Below, one piece after another: positions 51,109-59,641 of a stretch of 64,000 nt of DNA. This DNA is from Oribacterium sinus (GTDB lineage Bacteria; Bacillota; Clostridia; Lachnospirales; Lachnospiraceae): NCBI RefSeq assembly GCF_014202695.1, contig NZ_JACHHH010000006.1, positions 1 to 64,000 on the forward strand, read 5' to 3'. Position 1 is the stretch's first letter, and each line of letters starts with the position of its first letter. The notes under the pieces are model-generated. The model was not told where the DNA came from and did no database searches. It saw nothing but the letters and a program-made list of their open reading frames with translations. The translations under genes were made by a program, and so were the position numbers.

Positions 51109-51762
51109 ATGACAGATGCACAAAGACTTAAAGAGGAAGCCCGTTTAAAGGAAATGTGGAAATTGGAGGAAGAACATACACATCTTCCCTATGTTGCCGG
51201 TGTTGATGAAGCAGGGAGAGGACCATTAGCCGGACCGGTAGTAGCGGCTACCGCCATTTTACCAAAAGAGCATCTGTTTTATTTTCTCAATGATTCCAAG
51301 AAAATGACGGAAAAGCGAAGGGAAGCTCTCTTTCTTGAAATTAAGGAAAATGCGATAGCCTATGGAATCGGCATCGTTTCTCCTGAAAGAATTGATGAAA
51401 TAAATATCCTGCAGGCGACTTATGAGGCTATGCGACTGGCTATAGAGGAGATGGAGAAGAACTTTTCTATTATCCCTTCCCTTATGCTAAATGATGCGGT
51501 AAGGATTCCTATGGTGGATATCCCCCAAATTCCGATTGTTCACGGGGATGCCAAGTCTTTGTCCATTGCGGCAGCCAGTGTTTTGGCCAAGGTCAGTAGG
51601 GATCATCTTATGCTGGACTATGCCAAGGAATATCCGGAATATGGCTTTGAGAAACATAAGGGATATGGAACCAAAGCCCATACAGAAGCTATTTTAGAGT
51701 ATGGCCCCTGTCCTATACACCGGCGAAGCTTTTTAAAAAAGCTTTATGCCGGAGAATCGTAA
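51109..51762 (+). CDS. rnhB: Ribonuclease HII
   Basis: Removes RNA from RNA-DNA hybrids and single ribonucleotides. The 217-residue enzyme has GVDEAGRGPLAGPVVAAT with the catalytic Asp-Glu pair, IVHGDAKSLSIAAASVLAKVSRD and YGFEKHKGYGTKAHTE. It is followed by yraN, as in many bacteria. Confidence 0.96.
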   Translation: MTDAQRLKEEARLKEMWKLEEEHTHLPYVAGVDEAGRGPLAGPVVAATAILPKEHLFYFLNDSKKMTEKRREALFLEIKENAIAYGIGIVSPERIDEINILQATYEAMRLAIEEMEKNFSIIPSLMLNDAVRIPMVDIPQIPIVHGDAKSLSIAAASVLAKVSRDHLMLDYAKEYPEYGFEKHKGYGTKAHTEAILEYGPCPIHRRSFLKKLYAGES

Positions 51763-51778
51763 AACTTTAGGAGTACAG

Positions 51779-52231
51779 ATGGGAAAGACAGAAGAAGACA
51801 AAATACAGAAGGTAAATGACTCAAAAAGGAAGCTTCTTCATTTAAAATCCTCTGTGAAGGCTACAGATAGTTTAAAGTCTTCCAATACCTCCAATGTCAT
51901 CAAAGGAAAGGCCTTTGAAGACAGAGCAGTAGCCTTTTTGGAAGAAAAGGGCTATGAAATTCTGGAGCGTAACAGTCGTTTTCATCATCTGGAGATGGAT
52001 GTGGTGGCTAGAGATGGAGACACACTCTGCTTTATAGAGGTGAAGGGCAGGAAGGAGCATAGCCTTGTGCCGGGCCTTTATGCGGTGGATAGAGCGAAAC
52101 AAAAGCGACTTCGTAACTGGGCCACAGCCTATCTTTGTAAACATGGCTATTCTTTGACAGAAACAGCCTGTCGCTTTGATGTGGTCAGTATAGAAGGAGA
52201 GAAGATTCAGCTGATTCAAAATGCCTTTTAA
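51779..52231 (+). CDS. yraN: YraN family protein (UPF0102)
   Basis: A restriction-endonuclease-fold protein; the motifs GKAFEDRAVAFLEEKGYEILERN, LEMDVVARDGDTLCFIEVKGR carry the Glu/Asp/Lys of that fold. Its DNA or RNA substrate is not known. The 150-residue product from ATG 51779 (GGAG at 51770-51773) has a Ser/Lys-rich N-terminal extension of about 38 residues before the domain. An ATG at 51746, inside rnhB, would add 11 residues but lacks a ribosome site. Confidence 0.88.
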   Translation: MGKTEEDKIQKVNDSKRKLLHLKSSVKATDSLKSSNTSNVIKGKAFEDRAVAFLEEKGYEILERNSRFHHLEMDVVARDGDTLCFIEVKGRKEHSLVPGLYAVDRAKQKRLRNWATAYLCKHGYSLTETACRFDVVSIEGEKIQLIQNAF

Positions 52232-52337
52232 GAGAATCTATGGTATACTGGGCAAGGTTATAAATAAGAAGAAAGGCTTTCGATTATTATAAATACTTCA
52301 AGAAATAAAGAAGTATCTAAGGTTTAAGGAGAGAAAA

Positions 52338-53477
52338 ATGGGAAGTACAGGAAAGAAAATCATTTTAACCGGAGACCGTCCTACAGGAAAATTACATCTG
52401 GGACATTATGTGGGTTCTCTACGAAGAAGAGTGGATTTACAGAATTCCGGAGAATATGATCAGATCAATATTTTGATTGCAGACGACCAGGCATTAACGG
52501 ATAACTACGATAATCCCAAGAAGATTCGGGATAATATTATCGAAGTGGCCTTGGACTATCTTTCCGTTGGGCTTGATCCCAAGGTAAGTACCATTTGTAT
52601 CCAGTCCGGATTACCGGCTCTCCATACCCTTAGCTTTTATTATTTGAATCTGGTCACAACCCAAAGACTGAGCCGTAACCCCACCGTAAAGGCGGAGATG
52701 AAGCTCCGGGGCTTCCATGGGGGAGAAAGTGTCAATGACAATGAAGTAGGCCTTCCGGCGGGATTTTTCACCTACCCTGTTTCTCAGGCTGCGGACATTA
52801 CTGCCTTTAAGGCGACTACCGTGCCGGTAGGAGAAGATCAGCTTCCTATGATTGAGCAATGTAAGGAAATCGTTCGTAAGTTTAATCAGCTTTATCAAAA
52901 GGAAGTGCTTTTAGAGCCGGAAATTCTTCTGCCGGAGCATTCCAGCCAAAGAAGACTGCCGGGTACGGACGGTAAGGCGAAGATGAGTAAGTCCTTAGGT
53001 AACGGCATTTACCTTTCCGATGACCCAAGCACGGTAAAAACCAAGATTATGAGTATGTATACAGATCCTACTCATATCAATGTGGCGGATCCGGGACATG
53101 TGGAAGGCAATGCCGTATTTACCTATCTGGATGCCTTTGCACCCAAGGAGGATTTCTCTCGTTTCTGTCCGGATTATCAGAATCTGGAGGAGATGAAGGA
53201 GCATTATATGCGAGGCGGTCTTGGGGATGTTAAATGTAAGAAGACCTTACTGGCTGTAATGGAAGAAATTCTACAGCCTATCCGAGAAAAGAGAAAGCAC
53301 TGGGAGAATAACATCCCGGAGGTCTATGAGATTCTCTTGGAAGGTACGAAGCTGGCCAGACAGCGGACAGAGGAAACCTTGGGAGAAGTATGTGAAGCCA
53401 TGAAAATCAATTACTTCCAGGGCAATTCCATCATTCAGGAATGGGAAACATGGGTACATGGAAGTCACGAGGGCTAA
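52338..53477 (+). CDS. trpS: Tryptophan-tRNA ligase
   Basis: Class I synthetase charging tRNA-Trp. [17 protein letters not shown] contains the HIGH-type motif and [10 protein letters not shown] the KMSKS loop. Length 379 includes about 15 extra C-terminal residues ([15 protein letters not shown]) after the usual MKINYF end; this tail overlaps the recU start. A short dyad ATACTTC/GAAGTAT (52293-52316) precedes the ribosome site; I see no T-box. Confidence 0.95.
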   Translation: MGSTGKKIILTGDRPTGKLHLGHYVGSLRRRVDLQNSGEYDQINILIADDQALTDNYDNPKKIRDNIIEVALDYLSVGLDPKVSTICIQSGLPALHTLSFYYLNLVTTQRLSRNPTVKAEMKLRGFHGGESVNDNEVGLPAGFFTYPVSQAADITAFKATTVPVGEDQLPMIEQCKEIVRKFNQLYQKEVLLEPEILLPEHSSQRRLPGTDGKAKMSKSLGNGIYLSDDPSTVKTKIMSMYTDPTHINVADPGHVEGNAVFTYLDAFAPKEDFSRFCPDYQNLEEMKEHYMRGGLGDVKCKKTLLAVMEEILQPIREKRKHWENNIPEVYEILLEGTKLARQRTEETLGEVCEAMKINYFQGNSIIQEWETWVHGSHEG

Positions 53478-54001
53478 GAGGCTCTCTTTTGGAAGAGGAA
53501 ATTAATCATACCATTGCGCTTTATGAGGAAAAGAATTTAGCTCTCATTCAAAAGATTCCTACTCCCATTACTCCTATTAAGCTGGCTCAAAGCCATAAAC
53601 AAATCACCCTGGCCTATTTTGATAAGAAGTCAACGGTGGATTATATGGGAATCGTTCAGGGGATTCCCATTTGTTTTGATGCTAAGGAATGTCACAAGGA
53701 CTCCTTTCCCTTGCAAAACCTTCATGCTCATCAAATGGATTTTATGAAGCGTTTTATGCTGCAAGGCGGCATCAGCTTCATTATCCTATCCTTCAGCAAA
53801 AGAGGAGAGAAGTACTATGTTCCTTACCGGGAGCTGGAATACTTCTATCAGAGGATGGAAGAGGGGGGAAAGAAGAGTTTTCGCTATGATGAACTTAGGG
53901 AGGCTTTTTTGGTAGAGGCGAAAAGGGATTTGCTGGTTCATTTTTTAGAGGCTTTAAATCAGGATATTTCCGTATTAAATGAGCTATCGAAAAAGGATTG
54001 A
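53441..54001 (+). CDS. recU: Holliday junction resolvase RecU
   Basis: Resolves recombination intermediates in Firmicutes. Family segments are [56 protein letters not shown] (with the metal-binding Asp and Glu-x-Lys) and [14 protein letters not shown]. The protein has 186 residues from 53441, or 183 from ATG 53450, which matches the usual MGTW start better; both lie inside the end of trpS. Confidence 0.93.
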   Translation: MGNMGTWKSRGLRGSLLEEEINHTIALYEEKNLALIQKIPTPITPIKLAQSHKQITLAYFDKKSTVDYMGIVQGIPICFDAKECHKDSFPLQNLHAHQMDFMKRFMLQGGISFIILSFSKRGEKYYVPYRELEYFYQRMEEGGKKSFRYDELREAFLVEAKRDLLVHFLEALNQDISVLNELSKKD

Positions 54002-54078
54002 AAGATCCGGTTTCCATTGGAATAGCAGGAGTATGGTCGTATTTATTTTGTTTTATATCTGTAAAATGAGGAAAAGTC

Positions 54079-55473
54079 ATGAATATTATTGTGGTAGGTT
54101 GCGGTAAGGTAGGTCTTACCCTGGCAGATCAGTTGAACAAAGAAGGGCATGATATTACCATTGTGGACCAGGATGAGAAGGTTCTTCGCCATGCGGTGGA
54201 TTTTCTGGATATTATGGGAATCCATGGAAACGGTGCCATGCTTCAGACGCTAAGGGAAGCCGGAGTGCAAAATGCGGATGTTTTAATTGCGGCAACCAGC
54301 CGGGATGAAGTCAATATGCTTTGTTGCCTCTTTGCCAAAAAAGAGGGAAATTGTCGTACCATTGCCAGAATCCGTGATCCTCAATATACTACGGAAATCT
54401 CTTATCTTCGAGATGAATTGAACCTGGCCATGGTAATCAACCCGGATATGGCTGCAGCAAAGGAAATTGAGCGTCTGCTTCGTTTTCCTTCTGCAATGAA
54501 GGTAGACAGCTTTTCTCGAGGAAAACTGGATTTGATTCGTGTAAAGGTACCCAAGGAGAGTCAGCTGATTGGTATTCCTCTTCATACCTTTCAAAAGGAT
54601 ACGGGCTTAAATGTACTTATTACTTTGATCCAAAGAGGAGAGGATATTCTTATTCCAAACGGTTTTGATGCTTTGGAAGCGGATGATTTGATGAGCTTTA
54701 TTGCAGCACCCAAGGATGTAAGCAAGTTCTTTATTAAGTTGGGTGTGGATTATACCCCTGTAAGGGATTGTATTATCGTAGGGGGAGGACGAATCAGCTA
54801 TTATATTGCTCGCTATATTGATGAAATGCATTTAAATATGCGTTTGAAAATCATTGATTCTAACAAGGAGCGATGTGAGTATCTGGCAGATGTACTTCCG
54901 GATAGTATTATCATAAACGGTGACGGTATTGATGCCGAGCTTTTAAAGAAGGAAGGAATAGAAAATACGGATGCCTTTTGTTCTTTGACAGGATTTGATG
55001 AGGAAAATATCATGCTTTCTCTTTATGCGGGAAAGCTTTCCGATGCCCGTTTGATTACCAAAATCAATCGTATTGCCTTTGAAAATGTTACCAATGAAAT
55101 GAATTTGGGTTCTGTCATTTATCCGAAGCAGATTGTTGCAGAGAGTATTCTTCGATATGTAAGGGCTTTGGAGAATTCCAAGGGCTCCAATGTAGAGACC
55201 TTGTATAAGCTTGCTGACGGAAAGGCAGAAGCTTTGGAGTTTAAGGTATTAAATGATCCGGACTTAATCAATATTCCATTCGCGGAGCTGTCCTTTAAGC
55301 AAGGAGTTTTAATCTGCGGAATTATACGACAGAATAAAATTATTACCCCTAGAGGAGCTGATGTTATGAAGGTGGGAGACCGGGTGATTGTGGTTACCAC
55401 CAACACAGGTTTTAATGATTTACGAGATATTTTGGAAATAAAGAAGGAAGAGGATATTCATTATGAACTTTAG
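54079..55473 (+). CDS. trkA: Trk system potassium transporter, NAD-binding subunit TrkA
   Basis: Cytoplasmic gating subunit for TrkH. The 464-residue protein has two tandem RCK units, each with a Rossmann fold: IIVVGCGKVGLTLADQLNKE at the start and IIVGGGRISYYIARYI at about 232, each followed by a TrkA-C domain. It starts behind TGAGGAAAAG and overlaps trkH by 11 bases. Confidence 0.96.
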   Translation: MNIIVVGCGKVGLTLADQLNKEGHDITIVDQDEKVLRHAVDFLDIMGIHGNGAMLQTLREAGVQNADVLIAATSRDEVNMLCCLFAKKEGNCRTIARIRDPQYTTEISYLRDELNLAMVINPDMAAAKEIERLLRFPSAMKVDSFSRGKLDLIRVKVPKESQLIGIPLHTFQKDTGLNVLITLIQRGEDILIPNGFDALEADDLMSFIAAPKDVSKFFIKLGVDYTPVRDCIIVGGGRISYYIARYIDEMHLNMRLKIIDSNKERCEYLADVLPDSIIINGDGIDAELLKKEGIENTDAFCSLTGFDEENIMLSLYAGKLSDARLITKINRIAFENVTNEMNLGSVIYPKQIVAESILRYVRALENSKGSNVETLYKLADGKAEALEFKVLNDPDLINIPFAELSFKQGVLICGIIRQNKIITPRGADVMKVGDRVIVVTTNTGFNDLRDILEIKKEEDIHYEL

Positions 55474-56911
55474 TATGATTGTCTACATCCTGGCTTGGGT
55501 ACTGAGAATAGAGGGAATCAGCTTATTGCTTCCCTTTATTTGTGCCATAATATATCGGGAGCATAGTTCTGCCGCGGCTATATTATCCGTGTCGGCGATG
55601 TCCTTGGTTGTAGGGGCGGTTTTAACACGAAAAAAACCGAAAAAAATTGCCTTTTATACCAGAGAAGGCTTTGTCATCGTGGCAGGTTGCTGGTTGGTGC
55701 TTTCTTTAGTGGGAGCTTTACCCTTCTATATTAGCGGAAAAATTCCCCATTATATCGATGCGGTTTTTGAAATTGTTTCCGGCTTTACCACTACAGGTTC
55801 TTCCATCTTAAGCGATGTGGAGGCCTTAGGAAAGGGATTGATTTTTTGGCGCTCCTTTTCCCATTGGATGGGAGGCATGGGGGTATTAGTCCTTGTTTTA
55901 ACGGTTCTTCCCCTAGGTGGCGGTTATAACATGATGATTATGAAGGCGGAATCTCCGGGACCGGATGTGTCCAAGATGGTGCCTAGAGTAGCAGATACCG
56001 CTAAAGCCCTTTATAAGATTTATTTTGTTCTAACGGTAATTTGTATTTTTGCCTTTTTACTTTCCGGAATGCCGTTTTTTGATGCTTTGTGTATCGGCTT
56101 CGGAACGGCGGGAACAGGGGGATTTGCCATCAGGAATTCCGGAATGGCGGATTATTCCATGTTTAGCCAGTTCTTGATTACCATTTTTATGATTTTGTTC
56201 GGTATTAACTTCAATGTTTATTATCTTTTACAAAGAAGGAAGTGGAAAGATGCTTTTTCCTCAGAAGAAGCCAGAACCTATCTTTTGATTATCCTTTGCT
56301 CAACTTTATTCATTGCTTTTAATAATCTAAAAGAAATGGGAAATGGCCTGTTATTTGCCCTTCACCATGCTTTTTTTACGGTAGGAAGTATTATTACCAC
56401 AACAGGCTTTTCAACTCTGGATTACAATCATTGGGCAGTACCCAGTCAAATGGTGATTTTATTCTTAATGATTTCCGGTGCCTGTGCAGGCTCTACAGGT
56501 GGCGGTATAAAGGTTTCCCGATTGATTATCTTATTGAAGAATATGGGGAAGGAGTTGCACCTCATTATTCACCCGGAAGCCATCAAGAGAATTCGTTTGG
56601 AAGGAAAAAGCCTGGATTACAATGTGGTACGTTCGGTAAGTACGTATTTGATTGCATATTGCTTTGTCTATATAATATCCATTTTTCTTATCAGCTTTGA
56701 CGGTTTTGATTTTACTACAAACTTTTCAGCAATTTCCGCAACCTTTAACAATATCGGACCGGGATTGGCAAAGGTTGGACCAATAGAAAATTTCTCGATT
56801 TATTCGCCATTTTCAAAGGCAGTCATGATTTTTGACATGTTGGCAGGAAGATTGGAAATATTTCCTATGTTGATTCTGTTTTCTCCAAAGACCTGGAAAA
56901 GAACGAATTAG
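55463..56911 (+). CDS. trkH: Potassium uptake protein TrkH/KtrB
   Basis: Membrane pore for K+ uptake. The 482-residue protein has about ten helices and four pore loops with filter motifs such as FTTTGSS, FGTAGTGGFA, TTTGFST and NIGPG. It is translationally coupled to trkA. The stop codon lies at the start of a terminator stem. Confidence 0.96.
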   Translation: MNFSMIVYILAWVLRIEGISLLLPFICAIIYREHSSAAAILSVSAMSLVVGAVLTRKKPKKIAFYTREGFVIVAGCWLVLSLVGALPFYISGKIPHYIDAVFEIVSGFTTTGSSILSDVEALGKGLIFWRSFSHWMGGMGVLVLVLTVLPLGGGYNMMIMKAESPGPDVSKMVPRVADTAKALYKIYFVLTVICIFAFLLSGMPFFDALCIGFGTAGTGGFAIRNSGMADYSMFSQFLITIFMILFGINFNVYYLLQRRKWKDAFSSEEARTYLLIILCSTLFIAFNNLKEMGNGLLFALHHAFFTVGSIITTTGFSTLDYNHWAVPSQMVILFLMISGACAGSTGGGIKVSRLIILLKNMGKELHLIIHPEAIKRIRLEGKSLDYNVVRSVSTYLIAYCFVYIISIFLISFDGFDFTTNFSAISATFNNIGPGLAKVGPIENFSIYSPFSKAVMIFDMLAGRLEIFPMLILFSPKTWKRTN

Positions 56912-56960
56912 CAATAACTATTCGCTAAACTCTTGTTTAACGAATAGTTATTGCTTTTTA
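56911..56960 (+). terminator. Strong terminator after trkH
   Basis: GCAATAACTATTCG (56911-56924) pairs with CGAATAGTTATTGC (56941-56954); with an inner TAAAC/GTTTA, a T5 run follows. Confidence 0.92.
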
Positions 56961-56980
56961 AAAAGGGATTATGCTATAAT
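56951..56980 (+). promoter_or_regulatory. Promoter of the tyrosine recombinase gene
   Basis: TTGCTT (56951-56956) in the terminator's right arm, 18 bases, extended -10 TGC-TATAAT (56972-56980). It leaves a 5' leader of about 135 bases before 57122; I see no structure in that leader. Confidence 0.6.
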
Positions 56981-57121
56981 CTACTAAAATTAAGATGCAT
57001 TGGCTTGAATATGGCTTTGGTATGCTATCAAATTTGATTTCAAGCTAAAACGATTTACTCTGTATTGATCATGGAGAAAAAACCTTATTAGAGTGAATAA
57101 CATTATTAGAGAGAATAAGCT

Positions 57122-58198
57122 ATGCCATTACAATATCATTTAGAATTAGATAAACAGAATACTTTAAAGCTTCGTCAGTTACAAAAGGATTTACCCTCCT
57201 TTTGTGCTTCTTTTTTTCGTGGTATTGATCAAGTTACTTCCTCCAGAACTAAGATTGCCTATGCCTATGATTTAAAGGTGTTTTTTCAATTTTTATTAGA
57301 GGAAAAAAAGCTTCGTTCCGATATTTATGATTTTGAAGCTCGGGATTTAGATCGTTTATCCCTGGTGGATTTAGAGGAATATATGGAATTTTTGAAATAT
57401 AGAACGAAAAAAAAGACCGGTAAAGAGGGACAAATTGAAGAAGTTGAAGTCTTAAATCATAACAAGAGCATCAAAAGGAAAATTTCCAGCTTAAAAAGCT
57501 TCTTTGGCTATCTATATAAAACTGAGCAAATCAAAGAGAATAAGACCGCTCTTCTCTCCTTACCGAAGCTTTCTCAGGAAGATATTGTTCGTATGGATCA
57601 AGGAGAAGTTGCACAGTTTCTGGATCAGGTAGAGTCCGGAGAAGATTTAAGCAAAAAGGAAAAGCTTTACCATGAGAAGAATCAAGTCAGAGACCTGGCT
57701 ATGATGCAGTTAATGCTGGGAACCGGAATCCGTGTGTCGGAATGCGTAGGTTTAAATTGCTCCGATGTAGATTTCCAAAATAATGCCATTCGTATCCATA
57801 GAAAGGGAGGCAAGGAGGTTTCCATCTACTTTTCCGACGAGGTGGAACAAGGCTTACGGGCTTATATGGAGGAAAGAAAGAGTAAAATTCCGGCTGCCGG
57901 ACACGAAAATGCTTTATTCCTATCCTTACAAAATAAAAGAATGTCTGTTCGAACCGTAGAACTGATGGTAAAAAAATATGCGCAAAAGGTTACCCCTCTT
58001 AAGCATATTACTCCACATAAATTACGAAGTAGCTATGGTACCAATCTATACCAGGAAACCGGAGATATCTATCTTGTTGCGGATGTACTGGGACACAGTG
58101 ACGTAAATACTACCAAGAAGCATTATGCAGCTTTGGAAGAAGAAAGACGCCGCAGTGTCAGAAACTTGGTAAGACTCAGAAAAGAAGAAGGGGAATAA
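57122..58198 (+). CDS. Tyrosine recombinase (XerC/XerD type)
   Basis: Site-specific recombinase. The 358-residue protein has an N-terminal SAM-like core-binding domain (about 20-150) and the catalytic domain with Arg204 in GTGIRVSE, the HKLR motif, HSDVNTTKKHY with the Tyr335 nucleophile. Size, housekeeping neighbours and the place beside lexA suggest a chromosomal enzyme for dimer resolution rather than an integrase; no attachment sites or phage genes are near. It converges on the lexA operon and shares its terminator. Confidence 0.88.
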   Translation: MPLQYHLELDKQNTLKLRQLQKDLPSFCASFFRGIDQVTSSRTKIAYAYDLKVFFQFLLEEKKLRSDIYDFEARDLDRLSLVDLEEYMEFLKYRTKKKTGKEGQIEEVEVLNHNKSIKRKISSLKSFFGYLYKTEQIKENKTALLSLPKLSQEDIVRMDQGEVAQFLDQVESGEDLSKKEKLYHEKNQVRDLAMMQLMLGTGIRVSECVGLNCSDVDFQNNAIRIHRKGGKEVSIYFSDEVEQGLRAYMEERKSKIPAAGHENALFLSLQNKRMSVRTVELMVKKYAQKVTPLKHITPHKLRSSYGTNLYQETGDIYLVADVLGHSDVNTTKKHYAALEEERRRSVRNLVRLRKEEGE

Positions 58199-58216
58199 GA
58201 ACGGAGTAAGATTGAA

Positions 58217-58245
58217 AAGGGAAGGCTAAAAAAAAGCCTTCTCTT
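58217..58245. terminator. Bidirectional terminator between recombinase and lexA operon
   Basis: GAAGGCT (58221-58227) pairs with AGCCTTC (58235-58241) around A7. It overlaps the stop codon of the minus-strand HTH gene and can serve both converging genes. Confidence 0.7.
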
Positions 58246-58633
58246 CTTCTGTCCAACGTCCTTCTTCTTTATACTTCTTCACTCTTCTTTGATAAGAACG
58301 TAGAGGGAGTCCGGAATACAAAGCTGTTTCTTTACTGTTATGCTCTTTACGATACAGATAAACGGCTCCTATGCTCTTATGAGTACCGTATTCCCGTTTT
58401 TTACCGGCATCTCTCTTCATATGCTTTAGAGATAATTCCAGGCTGCAGGAACATTGCTTGTCATCCTTTAAACTTCCCAGGCGCAGTTTAATCCCTTGTT
58501 TTTCCAGTTGGCCATTCAGCTGTGTGAATTCTTTCTGTAGTTTCTGAAACTCTTCTTCTCCGGCTTTACAGCTGATGGAAAAGCTTTCTTTTATAAATTG
58601 ACCGATGCCCGGTTCGGACCATTTTTCCAGCAT
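58226..58633 (-). CDS. HTH-like protein downstream of lexA, unknown function
   Basis: From ATG 58633, with GAGG seven bases upstream, the product has 135 residues; a TTG at 58654 would add seven. The N-terminal half is helical and charged (about 10-60), a Cys pair sits in QCSCSLEL, and the C-terminal half ends in a helix-turn-helix-like unit (SKETALYSGLPLRSYQRRVKKYKEEGRW) resembling DNA-binding ends of resolvases or regulators. It lies 50 bases behind lexA on the same strand with no terminator between, so it should be induced with lexA in the SOS response. I do not recognise the family. Confidence 0.6.
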   Translation of the reverse strand: MLEKWSEPGIGQFIKESFSISCKAGEEEFQKLQKEFTQLNGQLEKQGIKLRLGSLKDDKQCSCSLELSLKHMKRDAGKKREYGTHKSIGAVYLYRKEHNSKETALYSGLPLRSYQRRVKKYKEEGRWTEEEKAFF

Positions 58634-58683
58634 TTTATTCCTCAAAAACGACAATATTAATTTAGTCGCATCTATTTATCAGT

Positions 58684-59385
58684 TTATAGTCCAACACGAA
58701 TCAGCCCAATCGCCTTTCCTAAAATCTGACAGTCATTTACAATAATATCTTCCATAGTATCATTCTCCGGCTGTAGACGAATATATCCTTTTTCTTTGTA
58801 GAAACGCTTAACCGTAGCACTATCTTCTACCAAAGCCACTACCACTTCACCGTCACTGCAGGTATTTTGCTTTGCAACCATCAGATAGTCTCCATCAAAA
58901 ATTCCTACATTAATCATGGAGTCTCCCTTTACCTTCAGAATAAAGGTTTCCTGATTCGGTAAAATCTCTGTGGGCAGGGGGAAATGGTCGCTAACGTTCT
59001 CTTCGGCAAAGATAGGGGTACCGGCGGCTACGGTACCGATTACCGGTACAGACACCATCTCCTTCATCGTTTCTTCTACTTCCGGAGTTTTTGTAGCAGA
59101 GATATCCTTTGTCTTATTGCTTTTAGGAGCTTTTCCGCTATGGCTTTTGTCCAAGATCTCTATGGCTCTGGGATGCGAAGGATCCTTACGAATCAATCCT
59201 GCCTGCTCAAGATCATTTAAATAACTAAAAACACTGGAAGTGGACTTTAAGCCGACCTCTGTGCAAATATCTCTAACAGAAGGAGGATAGTTTCTAATCT
59301 GAACACATTCTTTTATGTAGTTGTAAATGGCTAATTGCTTCTCTGTTAAATTATCTTTATTTGGTACTTTTCTTGGTCTTCCCAT
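58684..59385 (-). CDS. lexA: SOS repressor LexA
   Basis: Represses DNA-damage genes and cleaves itself when RecA is active. The N-terminal winged HTH (LTEKQLAIYNYIKECVQIRNYPPSVRDICTEVGLKS region) binds DNA. The C-terminal S24 domain has the cleavage site Ala121-Gly122 in TVAAGTP, Ser156 in KGDSMINVG and Lys193 in ATVKRF. At 233 residues it is about 30 longer than usual; the extra sequence is a Ser/Lys/Thr-rich linker at about residues 79-110. Its promoter carries an SOS-box-like site. Confidence 0.96.
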   Translation of the reverse strand: MGRPRKVPNKDNLTEKQLAIYNYIKECVQIRNYPPSVRDICTEVGLKSTSSVFSYLNDLEQAGLIRKDPSHPRAIEILDKSHSGKAPKSNKTKDISATKTPEVEETMKEMVSVPVIGTVAAGTPIFAEENVSDHFPLPTEILPNQETFILKVKGDSMINVGIFDGDYLMVAKQNTCSDGEVVVALVEDSATVKRFYKEKGYIRLQPENDTMEDIIVNDCQILGKAIGLIRVGL

Positions 59386-59421
59386 CCTGGCCTCTTTTCT
59401 TAGAATTTAAAACTTAGAAAA

Positions 59422-59461
59422 AGTATAGCATATTCTTTCTTTTTATGCAAACATTTGTACG
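59422..59461 (-). promoter_or_regulatory. lexA promoter with SOS-box-like operator
   Basis: On the minus strand, TTGCAT (59450-59445), a 17-base spacer and TATACT (59427-59422). CAAACATTTGTACG (59448-59461) differs at two positions from the Firmicutes LexA site CGAAC-N4-GTTCG and overlaps the -35, as expected for autoregulation. Confidence 0.65.
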
Positions 59462-59518
59462 AAAAAATCTCCGATGTTTCTTGACTTATAGAAGTCTTTG
59501 AAATATCGGAGATTTCTT
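59462..59518 (-). terminator. Terminator of the POT transporter gene
   Basis: AAATCTCCGAT-GTTTC (59465-59480) pairs with GAAATATCGGAGATTT (59500-59515). Read on the minus strand, the stem is followed by T6, just before the lexA promoter. Confidence 0.8.
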
Positions 59519-59519
59519 A

Positions 59520-59565
59520 TTCTTAACGAGTATCGCACGCGTAGTGTGCGATATCTCGTTTCACA
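59520..59565. repeat. Palindromic intergenic repeat, copy D
   Basis: The core AACGAG-TATCGCACGC…GTGTGCGATAT-CTCGTT spans 59525-59560 and has the most perfect arms of the family, with TCA on the right flank as in copy A. Confidence 0.88.
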
Positions 59566-59641
59566 CTATAGTATTCCATACAAGCATTAAGCTTGATACG
59601 AATGACGCTTCACTGAGAGATGAAAAGAGTCATTTTTAAAG

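Noticed and set aside
52232-52337. T-box riboswitch in front of trpS
   Set aside because: The gap is only 106 bases, without a T-box sequence or terminator/antiterminator pair.
57122-58198. Integrase marking a prophage or integrative element
   Set aside because: Neighbours are housekeeping genes on both sides, with no attachment repeats, no phage or conjugation genes; a chromosomal Xer-type role is more likely.
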